Source: Sulfolobales archaeon HS-7
Lineage (GTDB): Archaea > Thermoproteota > Thermoprotei_A > Sulfolobales > Sulfolobaceae
DNA: 64,000 bases
Direction: 5' to 3'
Assembly: GCA_019704295.1 (NCBI GenBank)
Contig: AP024596.1
Location: forward strand, 977,369 to 1,041,368
Made by a program: the position numbers and the translations under genes
Part shown: positions 55,677-64,000 of the stretch, piece after piece
Layout: each line of letters begins with the position of its first letter
Numbering within the stretch: the first letter of the stretch is position 1
Notes under the pieces: model-generated
What the model was told of the DNA's origin: nothing
Database searches by the model: none
The model's input: the letters and a program-made list of their open reading frames with translations, nothing else

Positions 55677-56124
55677 GAATAGGATTTAATCATTAAAAAT
55701 ATTTAACTTGATTGTCGGTTTTGGGGTAATTTAGGGTTCTTTGCGAATTATAATTTATAAGAAAGATGGATGAAATAAAGTAAATTGTTGAGCGTAAATC
55801 CCCTACTAGCCATTACGGTTATATTGAATTAAATTTGTTATAGTTAATGGAATAAACTAAATTAGCGAAGGAGACGTCAATCGCCCGTTTTCTTCTACAA
55901 CTCCAGAAGTGGATTCCTCCTTCTTAACAGGAATGAGGTGCAAAGAAAGGATCTGAGGCTCCTTTTTCTTAATTTTGCGATTTCAAAGAATTCATAATAG
56001 CAAGTACTCGATCTTTCCTAAAGTTATCACTCTATAATCTCCTAGATCATTCCTCTATATTGGAATGAATTCCACCGATCTGTTTTAAATTGGTAGAGTA
56101 TATTACACCAACACGGACATAGAG
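55677..56124. other. divergent intergenic region
   Basis: 450 bp between gluconate dehydratase and the DUF4143 ATPase. Apart from the dehydratase promoter near 55703, I see no gene or repeat. Confidence 0.5.
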
Positions 56125-57360
56125 GTGGCTAAGCGGATAGAGGCGGACCAGAGGGACGTCCTAGAGGAAAAGTTGTCAAATAACTATGTGAAGAGGGATT
56201 TCAGGGGCGACATCTCTAAGTACTTTAGTATTCCCAACGTCCTAGTCTTACTTGGAATAAGGGGGTCTGGAAAGTCCACTTTGTCCTTAATGCTCATGAA
56301 GGATTTAGGGGTTAAGTTTGCATACTTGAACTTCGATGAAGAGATGCTCTACGGAGTTTCTATCAAGGATCTGAGGAGCTTAACACAGGCAATATATGAA
56401 GTTTATGGGACTGACGTGAATTACTTCGTTTTCGACGAAATCTACAATGTAAAGGGTTGGGAACTCTTTATAACCAGACTAAGGGAGACGAACAGAATAG
56501 TTGTAACTGGAAGTAACTCGAGGATGCTATCGGGGGGGCTCTCAACAGTTCTTACAGGGAGGCACTCGGACCTAGTTCTCTCCCCTTTTTCCTTTAAGGA
56601 ATATTTGCGTTTTAAGGGGCTCAGCGAAGAGATCCCAACTTCCACAAGAAGGGTGGCTGAGGTCAAGATCGAGTTGGGGAAGTACTTGGATACGGGAGGG
56701 TTTCCAGAGGCCCTGATGATAGGTAAGCAACAAGTAGATGTAATATACAACGATATTCTCTTCAAGGACGTAATATTTAGATATAAAATCAGGGAGACGG
56801 AGAAGTTTAAAGACTTCTCAAAGAGTCTGATCTCCTATTACTCGTCCGAGGTATCTTTGTCTAGGCTAGCGAAAACTGTTGAGGTAGACAAGAGGACTAT
56901 CGATTTATGGTCTTTTGGGCTTGAAAACGCTTACTTAACCTATTTCCTTCCTAGGTTCGGGGAGAAACCCAGGGAGAGATTAACTTTCAATAAGAAAGTA
57001 TACGTAGTTGATCTCGGAATTATGTCGCGTATGGCATTAAGGTCTAGGGATGAAGGTAGGATCATGGAGAACGCAGTCTTCCTTAAGTTAGCTAGGGACA
57101 ACCAGCTGAGGGGACTATCCTACATCAAGGGCAAGGATTTCGAAGTGGACTTTTACGATGAGGTGAAATCGAGATTGATCCAAGTGACCAGGGCTTCTGA
57201 TAAAGTGGATGAGAGGGAGATCAGAGGGATCTTAAAGGCGAAGAGCTTAGTACGAGCCAAAGAGCACTTAATAGTAACTTACGATGTGGAGGGTGTCGAG
57301 AGAATAGAAGGGAGGGAGATAAGGATGATACCCATCTATAAGTTCCTACTCATGAGTTGA
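56125..57360 (+). CDS. AAA_14/DUF4143 ATPase
   Basis: The 411-residue protein has a P-loop GIRGSGKSTL, Walker B FVFDEI, sensor VTGSNSRM, the LSPFSFKEYL motif typical of AAA_14, and a C-terminal DUF4143 domain ending FEVDFYDE...LIQVTRAS. In DUF4143 the last strand usually carries an ExK-like motif (LIEVK); here it reads LIQVT, so any nuclease-like site is altered. The start is GTG. Such ATPases are common, variable and mobile in archaea, with no settled function. Confidence 0.85.
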   Translation: MAKRIEADQRDVLEEKLSNNYVKRDFRGDISKYFSIPNVLVLLGIRGSGKSTLSLMLMKDLGVKFAYLNFDEEMLYGVSIKDLRSLTQAIYEVYGTDVNYFVFDEIYNVKGWELFITRLRETNRIVVTGSNSRMLSGGLSTVLTGRHSDLVLSPFSFKEYLRFKGLSEEIPTSTRRVAEVKIELGKYLDTGGFPEALMIGKQQVDVIYNDILFKDVIFRYKIRETEKFKDFSKSLISYYSSEVSLSRLAKTVEVDKRTIDLWSFGLENAYLTYFLPRFGEKPRERLTFNKKVYVVDLGIMSRMALRSRDEGRIMENAVFLKLARDNQLRGLSYIKGKDFEVDFYDEVKSRLIQVTRASDKVDEREIRGILKAKSLVRAKEHLIVTYDVEGVERIEGREIRMIPIYKFLLMS

Positions 57361-57460
57361 ATTCGCTAACTAACATTGGCGTTTCGATGGATTCTAGTCG
57401 AGGGCTTGGAGTAGTTTGGGATTAACGCTTGTTTATTGAGGTAATCTTAGCACGATCAAG

Positions 57461-57469
57461 TTAAATATG
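57461..57469 (+). promoter_or_regulatory. TATA box of the DUF4382-like gene
   Basis: TTAAATATG is 26 nt upstream of ATG 57491 and selects that start over ATG 57467. Confidence 0.55.
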
Positions 57470-57490
57470 TGCAGTTATTATATTCATAGT

Positions 57491-57973
57491 ATGCGAGGAG
57501 CTATAATAGCTGGAATAGTTGTGTTAATTCTCATAATCGGTGGGATTTTAGGTTACACTTACTTTACCATGGGAAACGTTAAAATATACGTTGTCGATGC
57601 TCCATCAGGTCTAGTAATAACCCTGACCTCAACCTCAATAATGCTGCACAAGGTCACTGGAGGATGGGTGACAGTTTCCAACAAAACAATCTCATTTAAC
57701 TTAACATCTGCAGCTGTGCTACTGGTTAAAGCGGTTATTCCAGCAGGGAAATATAATGAGATGTTTATCTACGTTTCAAACGGTTCCGCATCAATTTTGG
57801 GATTATCGGTTTCGTTACCCAGTCACGTTTTCAAAATTCACTTTGTTAATAATCAGGATCTAGTTGTAGGCGGAATGTACAATGCAACCGTAATTATTAA
57901 CTTCCCTCATATTTCAATGAACGCCGGAAATCTCATAATTACCCCTTCAGTAACTGCCGTAGCCTATAACTGA
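57491..57973 (+). CDS. exported DUF4382-like protein
   Basis: The 160-residue protein has a signal anchor (MRGAIIAGIVVLILIIGGIL) and an external beta-sandwich-like domain (VKIYVVDAPSGLVITLTSTS, IMLHKVTGGWVTVSN) resembling DUF4382 carbohydrate-binding-like folds of Sulfolobales surface proteins. Two or more N-glycosylation sequons are present. A hairpin plus T-tract follows at 58005-58040. Confidence 0.6.
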   Translation: MRGAIIAGIVVLILIIGGILGYTYFTMGNVKIYVVDAPSGLVITLTSTSIMLHKVTGGWVTVSNKTISFNLTSAAVLLVKAVIPAGKYNEMFIYVSNGSASILGLSVSLPSHVFKIHFVNNQDLVVGGMYNATVIINFPHISMNAGNLIITPSVTAVAYN

Positions 57974-58004
57974 ATTTATCGTAACGGGGGATTAATGGGA
58001 ACGT

Positions 58005-58040
58005 ATGAGGGTGAATAACCCCTCATTTGAATACTTTTTA
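58005..58040 (+). terminator. hairpin plus T-rich tract
   Basis: ATGAGGG (58005-58011) can pair with CCCTCAT (58020-58026), followed by TTGAATACTTTTTAAG. It lies between the DUF4382-like gene and the pyruvate oxidase gene. Confidence 0.35.
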
Positions 58041-58060
58041 AGAAAGTAGTATAGATAGAA

Positions 58061-58069
58061 TTTTAAAAA
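58061..58069 (+). promoter_or_regulatory. TATA box of the pyruvate oxidase operon
   Basis: TTTTAAAAA is centred about 25 nt before ATG 58090, consistent with a leaderless mRNA. Confidence 0.55.
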
Positions 58070-58089
58070 CCACTACAAATACTAAATTT

Positions 58090-59739
58090 ATGCCTTCAAC
58101 AGTAGCGGATGTAATAGTTAGGACTATGAGTAAATTCGGTGTAAAGAGGATTTATGGAATACCTGGAGACTCCATAGATCCCTTAGTTGATGCCCTTAGG
58201 AGAAATAAAGAGGTGCAGTATATTCAAGTTAGGCATGAAGAGGGAGCAGCATTCGAGGCTTCAGTAGAGGCAGAATTAACGGGGAACCTCGCAGCTTGTA
58301 TGGGGACCTCTGGACCAGGTTCAATACATCTGTTAAACGGACTTTACAACGCTAAAATGCAGGGAGTGCCTGTCATAGCCCTTACTGGACAGGTAGAGTC
58401 ATCCCTTCTAGGTTCGGATTACTTCCAAGAGGTTAACCTTGTAAAGTTGTTTGACGACGTTGCGGTATTTAACATGATGATTGCGAATCCAGAGAACGCA
58501 GGCTACATTGTATGGAGGGCTATGCGAGAAGCTATTATAAAGAGAGGTGTGTCCCATGTAAACCTACCCGTAGATGTACTAAGGATGAACGCAGAGGAGT
58601 ATTCAGCTGAGTTTAACTTTAATATAGGTTATGCACCGGATCTCGCTAAGGCTAGGGACGCAATAGATAAAAGTAAACGACCTCTCGTCTTTATAGGTGG
58701 AGGAACCAGGAGATATGGGGAATTAGTTAACGCTTTTGCGGAAAAAATAGGTGCACCCATCGTTTATGCCCTAAATGGGAAAGGCGTAATTTCGGATTAC
58801 GATAATAAAGTGCTTGGAGGTATAGGTCTCTTAGGTACGAAGCCATCTATAGAGGGTTTGGATAAGGCAGACCTAATAATTATGCTAGGATCTTCATTTC
58901 CATATGTGACGTTCATTCCTGAGAATAAGGATATAATACAAGTAGATGTGAACCCGCAGAATTTAGGTAAGCGGATTGACGTGAAGTACCCTATTGTGAG
59001 CGATGTAGGACAATTTCTCACGAATATTACACCTATGTTGAAGGAGAAAGAGGATAAATTCTATCTCGAAATGAAAGGATCTAAAGAGAGATGGCTTGAG
59101 GAATTGTCGAAATTAGAAAACGCCAATTCAGAACCGATAAAGCCTCAAAGGGTTGCTTTCGAATTGAGCAGGAGATTTGAGTCGGGGGTCGTTATAGTAG
59201 ATACGGGAAATGTAACGATGTGGGGATCAAGGAATTTTAAGGCAAACGGTAAACAGAAATTCGTCTTCTCCTCATGGCTCGGCTCTATGGGTGTAGGAAT
59301 TCCCGGCTCGGCTGCTGCGTCTTCTCTGGGTGAGAGGTCTTTAGCTCTAGTAGGAGACGGTGGGTTTATTATGACGAGTTCCGAGTTAATAACTGCCAAG
59401 AAATATAACCTGCCTATAAAGGTAGTAATTTTCAACAATTCCAAACTAGGCATGATAAAATTCGAGCAAGAGGTTATGGGATATCCAGAATGGGGAGTGG
59501 ATCTGTATAATCCTGATTTCTCTAAGTTCGCTGAATCCATCGGTATTCACGGCTACCACGTGGAAAAACCGTCTGAGCTGGAAAAGACCATAGAACAATT
59601 TCTAGGCGATGAAGCACCTGCGGTCTTGGATGTGGTTGTGGATCCAAACGAAAGGCCGATGCCACCCAAGTTGAATTTCACACAGGCTAAAAATTACGTA
59701 ATTTCCATTTTTAAAGAGAAGCTTGAGCCAGTTGAGTGA
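58090..59739 (+). CDS. TPP-dependent enzyme, pyruvate oxidase/PoxB-like
   Basis: The 549-residue enzyme has the three-domain POX/ALS fold. The catalytic Glu lies in RHEEGAAFEASVEAELTG, the central FAD or ADP-binding domain contains LNGKGVISD, and the TPP motif is VGDGGFIMTSSELITAKKYN...FNN. The C-terminal region (MGYPEWGVDLYNPDFSKFAE) resembles pyruvate oxidase/dehydrogenase more than acetolactate synthase. The probable reaction is oxidative decarboxylation of pyruvate. The next gene, an NDH-2-like flavoprotein, begins 3 nt after its stop and could accept or pass on its electrons. Alternative: an acetolactate-type or sulfopyruvate-type decarboxylase. Confidence 0.85.
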   Translation: MPSTVADVIVRTMSKFGVKRIYGIPGDSIDPLVDALRRNKEVQYIQVRHEEGAAFEASVEAELTGNLAACMGTSGPGSIHLLNGLYNAKMQGVPVIALTGQVESSLLGSDYFQEVNLVKLFDDVAVFNMMIANPENAGYIVWRAMREAIIKRGVSHVNLPVDVLRMNAEEYSAEFNFNIGYAPDLAKARDAIDKSKRPLVFIGGGTRRYGELVNAFAEKIGAPIVYALNGKGVISDYDNKVLGGIGLLGTKPSIEGLDKADLIIMLGSSFPYVTFIPENKDIIQVDVNPQNLGKRIDVKYPIVSDVGQFLTNITPMLKEKEDKFYLEMKGSKERWLEELSKLENANSEPIKPQRVAFELSRRFESGVVIVDTGNVTMWGSRNFKANGKQKFVFSSWLGSMGVGIPGSAAASSLGERSLALVGDGGFIMTSSELITAKKYNLPIKVVIFNNSKLGMIKFEQEVMGYPEWGVDLYNPDFSKFAESIGIHGYHVEKPSELEKTIEQFLGDEAPAVLDVVVDPNERPMPPKLNFTQAKNYVISIFKEKLEPVE

Positions 59740-59741
59740 GG

Positions 59742-60764
59742 ATGAAGATAGCTATTTTGGGGGGAGGATTCGCAGGAATAAGCGCTAAGCTAAATCTGAA
59801 AAACGCCTTACTGATCGATGAATCGGATTTCTTCACGGTAACGCCTAAGCTTACTGATGTGATATCAGGAGAAGATCCGAAACTATCTAAGCTTTTTAGA
59901 AGGGTTGATATCAGAGCTAAAGTGAGGGAAATTGATCTTAGAAGCAAGGAGATCCTGACTACTGATGGGAAACTGACTTACGACAAACTGATCATTGCAA
60001 TGGGATATAAGCAAAACGTAAATCGCATCAAGGGTGGTGACAAATTGCTCAGACTCGAAACAACCGAGGATGCTTTAAAGTTTAAAGAGGAAATCAGTAA
60101 ATCCAGAAGTATTTGTGTGATTGGAGGCGGGGATCTCGGCGTTGAGGTAATAGGTTCTACGGTGGAATTAGTTAGTAAATTGAGCGACAAGCAGATTACT
60201 ATAGTAAACAGGGGAAACAGGCTACTCCCTCATATGCCTCTAGAAATATCCTTAAGTGTTGAAGATATTCTTATGAAGAAGGGGGTCACTTTACTTTTTA
60301 ATACTGAAGTAGAGGGAGTTGAGGGAAATAAGGTTATAACGTCAAAGGAAACAATTACTGCTGATCACATATTCTTTGCTGGAGGGCTTAAAGGTCCTGA
60401 CGTTGAAGTAAAACCGAATATTGAAAGAGTTAATGATAGATTCATAGTTAACGATGATCTCAGCTTACCCGGCTTCGAGGATACTTACGCGATTGGTTAT
60501 TCGGCTTATCTAAAAGGTACTCCAGGCACGGCTGAAATCGCTCTCCAACAGGGAACCTTTGTTGCGAGGAACATAACCTCTAGGAAGGAGAAGTTCGTTG
60601 CAAAACCCTTAGCTGATGTTATTAAAGTTGATCAGGAATATTTAGGTATTTTCCTAGGAAAACCGGTCAAAGGAAACTTTGCAAGAGCACTAAAAGAAAT
60701 TGCCATAACGAACACAATAGCTAAAGTAAATAGAATTAATATTGGCCTAACGCAATTTTCTTGA
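59742..60764 (+). CDS. FAD-dependent pyridine-nucleotide-disulfide oxidoreductase, NDH-2-like
   Basis: The 341-residue protein has FAD-binding MKIAILGGGFAGISAKLNL, a second Rossmann motif (ICVIGGGDLGVEVIGSTVEL), the connecting loop TITVNRGNRLLPHMPL-like, and FAGGLKGPDV. It lacks redox-active CxxC disulfide cysteines, so it is of the type-II NADH dehydrogenase/ferredoxin reductase-like class. No C-terminal amphipathic membrane segment is obvious. It immediately follows the pyruvate oxidase gene. Confidence 0.82.
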   Translation: MKIAILGGGFAGISAKLNLKNALLIDESDFFTVTPKLTDVISGEDPKLSKLFRRVDIRAKVREIDLRSKEILTTDGKLTYDKLIIAMGYKQNVNRIKGGDKLLRLETTEDALKFKEEISKSRSICVIGGGDLGVEVIGSTVELVSKLSDKQITIVNRGNRLLPHMPLEISLSVEDILMKKGVTLLFNTEVEGVEGNKVITSKETITADHIFFAGGLKGPDVEVKPNIERVNDRFIVNDDLSLPGFEDTYAIGYSAYLKGTPGTAEIALQQGTFVARNITSRKEKFVAKPLADVIKVDQEYLGIFLGKPVKGNFARALKEIAITNTIAKVNRINIGLTQFS

Positions 60765-60876
60765 CAAGTTTGTCTAAAAAGGTTAAAGAAGTTTGGAAAT
60801 TACCTAATCTTACATCACGTAAAAATCGGGAGAGCCTTGGATAGACTTAATAGTCTAGAAATAGTCATGATTTTTA

Positions 60877-61482
60877 ATGATACTAGATTTATCGTTGTAT
60901 ATAGAAAACGAAATGCCTTTTTATCCAGGGGATCCTAAACCCTATATAAAGACGTATAAGACTTTGGAAAAAGATGGGGTAAATCTTCACGAACTTCACC
61001 TTGGTACACATACAGGCACTCATGTAGACGTTCCTTTTCATTTCGTGAAGGATGGTAAAACTCTTGATCAAATTCCCTTAGAGCGTTTCATGGGAAATGC
61101 TACCTCATTAGCTGTGACCGACCAGTCTAACATTAAATTAGATTCCATTCCGAATGAGGGGGATGTCTTAGTACTGTACACGGGAACTAATCTACAGTGG
61201 AAAAAGGGTTGGGACATGTCATCTATAGCCAGAATTGATGAGACTACGGCGAAAAACATTGTGAGTAGCGGGAAGAAGCTAGTTGCTATAGACTCTCCCA
61301 GTATCGGTTATCCAGAAGTTCACAGGATCTTACTTGGGAACGATATTATGATAGTCGAAAACCTTAACTCCCATGCACTTAGTCAATTAGTAGGAAAGAA
61401 ATTTCAATTTATGGCTTTCCCCATTTTAGTAAAGGGAGTAGACGGAGCACCAGCTAGGGCTTTAGCGTCAATAAACATTTAA
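60877..61482 (+). CDS. cyclase-family (kynurenine formamidase-like) metal hydrolase
   Basis: The 201-residue protein has the cyclase-family motif HTGTHVDVPFHF, with metal-binding His and Asp, and the ending GVDGAPARALA. Relatives are kynurenine formamidase and isatin hydrolase. It could act on an amide or lactone of aromatic or sugar metabolites; specificity is not clear. An inverted repeat GACTTAATAGTC (near 60844-60855) lies about 22 bp upstream. Confidence 0.82.
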   Translation: MILDLSLYIENEMPFYPGDPKPYIKTYKTLEKDGVNLHELHLGTHTGTHVDVPFHFVKDGKTLDQIPLERFMGNATSLAVTDQSNIKLDSIPNEGDVLVLYTGTNLQWKKGWDMSSIARIDETTAKNIVSSGKKLVAIDSPSIGYPEVHRILLGNDIMIVENLNSHALSQLVGKKFQFMAFPILVKGVDGAPARALASINI

Positions 61483-61507
61483 GCCTGTCACGTCTTATTC
61501 CTCTTTA

Positions 61508-64000
61508 ATGAGAAAAATAGGGGAGTTGTCTCAAAGGATAGCTTTTGTCTACGCTAACTCCTTTACCAAGATTAAGTTCCTCGACTGGAACACCACGGAG
61601 AACCCTTTTCAACTGGAAGTTAACGTAACACATCAAAATCAAAGACTTGCTGTGATGGATTACTCAGGCTCTGCGTTAGTGAAGCTTAACGGAAAACCGT
61701 ATTTTGCCTTGGACGGATATCATAAGGAGTTCGGATTACCTTTAGGCGCGGATAAGATAACGGCAGATTTCTCAACCTACAAGAGTTTTGGTGAAAAATC
61801 TCCTATTAATCCAGGCAGGCCAGTTCTATACGTTCTTAGACCATCAGCAAGGGAGTTAGCTATTTACGGTAACGTTATTCTAGAATTTGTCAAATATACT
61901 ACCGACGAATACGTAAGGGAATTGTTAATTAAGGCCCTCACGGACTCGCTAACTCTAGTTCCCTTTTCTGGGGTTTCCCGAGAACAGTTGTTACTGGCAT
62001 CAGCGCTTCAACGTAATTTTCCCAGGTACTTATTAGATTATTCTGAGAAAATGGATTACAGTGAGGGAGAGTATTCTGAGGAGTTCGAAAGGTCTTTAGA
62101 AAATCTTAAGGAAAAGCTTAGAGAACTAAGAGAAGATCTGGGAAAAAGAGGGAAAATAACAGCCATTGGTCATGCTCATACAGACACAGCGTGGCTCTGG
62201 CCTTTTTCCGAAACTAGAAGAAAAGTACATAGAAATTTCGCAACAATGCTATCATTAATGAATAATTATGAATTCAAATTTATTCAGAGCATGTCAATAT
62301 ACTATGAATGGATAAAGCAGGATTTTCCAGAACTTTTCGAGAAGGTAAGGGAGAAAATTAATGAGGGAAAGTGGATATTAGGAGCAGGATACGTTGAATT
62401 TGACGCTAATGTTACTTCTGGAGAGTCCTTAGTAAGGCAGTTCCTTTACTCCCAAAGATTTTACAAAGAGAATTTTGGAAGGAAGGCTGAAATAATATGG
62501 CTACCCGATACGTTCGGATTTTCAGCTCAACTACCTCAAATAGCTAAGCTTGGAGGAACCAGAGTCTTTGCAACACACAAAGTCTTCTGGAATGACACTA
62601 ATAAGTTCCCATACTCTTTGTTCCACTGGAGGGGAATAGACGGGACGGTTATTCCAGCAATTGCCTTCGGTAATGGTAAAGGAGGGTACAATTCCTCCTT
62701 TGAAGCGGATAGCGTTATGGAACAATTCAATAACTGGAAGGATAAGGCAGAACCCATGCTATATTCATACGGGTATGGTGACGGCGGAGGTGGACCTACC
62801 GAGGAGATGCTACTTAGAGCTAAGGCTATAAACGATATGCCAGTAATGCCTAAGGTTGATCTTTTAGGCGAAATCAAGCCTAATCCATCAGCCTCATGGA
62901 GGGGAGAACTTTACTTGGAAACCCATAGAGGAGTTCTCACATCACACTCAAGGATGAAATACCTTCACAGACGTGCTGAATTCGCTATTAGAGAAGCTGA
63001 AATTTGGAGTACAATTGCAGGAACGTATGACGATTCAGTTTTCGAGAAAATGTGGAAGGAGATATTAAGGGACGAATTTCATGACGTGTTGCCAGGTTCT
63101 GCAATAAATGATGTCTACGAGGAGGTTTATCCTGCCTTAGAGAACGTAATAAGAAGTGCAGGGGAATTAGCTAAGAGAGCTATCGCGAAATTAGTAGGTG
63201 ATGGTGAAAAACTTACTGCGTTCAATTCCCTTTCATGGGATAGAGATGAGTACGTGACGGTTAAGGAGGAATCGAGTATATCACAAAAGGTCTCGGACGG
63301 ATACTTGATAAGGGTTCACATACCTTCATTAGGATATGCGGAGGTAAAACCGCTTGCAGTTGAAGACAAGGTCACACTAAGGGAAGAAGGAGAAAAAATA
63401 GTGATTGAGAACGGACAGCTCATTGTAGAGATAAATAAACATGGACTAATTACAAGGATTTTTGATAAGAGGAATAAGAGGGAAATTCTAGCGAGACCCA
63501 GTAATGATGTACTGGTACACGAGAACATCCCAGGATGGGCTGATGCATGGGATATCGAAGAGTCTTTCCACGACACCACTCTCAACATGGATACAAGAAG
63601 CGTTACAGTAGAGGAGACCGGTCCTCTTAGGGCTTGCGTTAGAATTGAGAGAGCTATAAAACACTCTACATTAACTCAAAAAGTGTGTCTCTACGCAGAG
63701 GAAAGGGAAATACGATTTACTGATACGATCAACTTATACGACAGGGAACTTTTAGTTAAGAACTGGTTTTACTTAAATCTCAACACTGACGAGGCGATTT
63801 TTGAAATTCCTTATGGGGTGATTAAGAGAAAAACAAATAGAAATACATCGTGGGAAAGAGCTAAATTCGAGGTACCAATGCAGAAATGGATCGCAATAGA
63901 AGAGGACGGTTACGGAGTGGCAATGATAAATGACGGAAAATACGGTATCACTGTAAATGAAGGCCAAATAGGACTTTCACTAGCTAAATCACCCCTATAT
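61508..64000 (+). CDS. alpha-mannosidase, glycoside hydrolase family 38 (3' end outside window)
   Basis: At least 831 codons from ATG 61508 run off the window. GH38 motifs are clear: GHAHTDTAWLWPFSETRRKV (near 219), the catalytic Asp region GYVEFDANVTSGESLVRQ (near 295), and IWLPDTFGFSAQLPQIAKLG, then LETHRGVLTSHS. It hydrolyses alpha-mannosyl linkages; a Sulfolobus GH38 demannosylates glycans. A TATA-like ATTTAAG lies near 61478-61484, 26 nt upstream. Confidence 0.92.
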   Translation, partial: MRKIGELSQRIAFVYANSFTKIKFLDWNTTENPFQLEVNVTHQNQRLAVMDYSGSALVKLNGKPYFALDGYHKEFGLPLGADKITADFSTYKSFGEKSPINPGRPVLYVLRPSARELAIYGNVILEFVKYTTDEYVRELLIKALTDSLTLVPFSGVSREQLLLASALQRNFPRYLLDYSEKMDYSEGEYSEEFERSLENLKEKLRELREDLGKRGKITAIGHAHTDTAWLWPFSETRRKVHRNFATMLSLMNNYEFKFIQSMSIYYEWIKQDFPELFEKVREKINEGKWILGAGYVEFDANVTSGESLVRQFLYSQRFYKENFGRKAEIIWLPDTFGFSAQLPQIAKLGGTRVFATHKVFWNDTNKFPYSLFHWRGIDGTVIPAIAFGNGKGGYNSSFEADSVMEQFNNWKDKAEPMLYSYGYGDGGGGPTEEMLLRAKAINDMPVMPKVDLLGEIKPNPSASWRGELYLETHRGVLTSHSRMKYLHRRAEFAIREAEIWSTIAGTYDDSVFEKMWKEILRDEFHDVLPGSAINDVYEEVYPALENVIRSAGELAKRAIAKLVGDGEKLTAFNSLSWDRDEYVTVKEESSISQKVSDGYLIRVHIPSLGYAEVKPLAVEDKVTLREEGEKIVIENGQLIVEINKHGLITRIFDKRNKREILARPSNDVLVHENIPGWADAWDIEESFHDTTLNMDTRSVTVEETGPLRACVRIERAIKHSTLTQKVCLYAEEREIRFTDTINLYDRELLVKNWFYLNLNTDEAIFEIPYGVIKRKTNRNTSWERAKFEVPMQKWIAIEEDGYGVAMINDGKYGITVNEGQIGLSLAKSPLY

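Noticed and set aside
1..64000. CRISPR arrays, cas genes, rRNA genes, an origin of replication
   Set aside because: I saw no regularly spaced repeats, no rRNA landmarks and no Orc1/Cdc6 gene with origin boxes.

Overview
The window comes from a thermoacidophilic crenarchaeon of the order Sulfolobales. I cannot name the genus from sequence alone. The evidence is a low-GC genome, archaeal/eukaryal-type ribosomal proteins (eS4, eL32, eL19, RNase P Rpp29, Nob1), and AdkA next to SecY and a DUF106 protein. Most first genes have a TATA box about 26 nt before the start codon, i.e. leaderless transcripts, while operon-internal genes use a GGTGA Shine-Dalgarno. There is a gluconate dehydratase of the Sulfolobus type, and TnpB, IS607 and MITE elements are abundant.

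Layout. 1-412 is the end of homoserine dehydrogenase. 413-10390 is an accessory, transposon-eroded stretch. It carries a divergent HxlR regulator/CDGSH pair, tRNA-Ser(UGA), a decayed IS607 element (serine recombinase plus TnpB), Nob1-NAD kinase, an orphan DNA methyltransferase, a BlaI/M56-peptidase pair, and a decayed IS5-like element whose ends are shared by several roughly 380-bp MITE-like repeats. 10390-16500 holds two pilin-like genes, an AmrS-type radical SAM enzyme with a COG1665-like nucleotidyltransferase, an MFS transporter and two more MITEs.

17008-26245 is the spc half of the ribosomal superoperon: rnp1-S17-L14-L24-S4e-L5-S14-S8-L6-L32e-L19e-L18-S5-L30-L15-secY-adkA-DUF106. The usual S10 half is not upstream; a MITE and non-coding DNA are there instead. 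L14 and L24 appear to start at ACG and ATA codons, each 6 nt after a GGTGA.

26698-42288 is mostly housekeeping and metabolism: a substrate-binding protein, an HD phosphohydrolase, two metallo-beta-lactamase proteins, a thiolase-like protein lacking its nucleophilic Cys beside a zinc-ribbon partner, tRNA-Arg(UCU), Nudix, alpha/beta hydrolase, thioesterase, GT2 glycosyltransferase and a zinc alcohol dehydrogenase. 42373-43692 is an intact TnpB-only transposon with hairpin ends. A TnpB-less right-end relic lies at 38540-38750.

44284-64000 is central carbon metabolism mixed with regulators: aconitase, aldehyde dehydrogenase, a membrane protein kinase, an AAA+ ATPase with a probable PD-(D/E)xK domain, a winged-helix/coiled-coil protein translationally coupled to gluconate dehydratase, a DUF4143 ATPase, a pyruvate oxidase-type TPP enzyme overlapping an NDH-2-like flavoprotein, a cyclase-family hydrolase, and a GH38 alpha-mannosidase that runs off the window.
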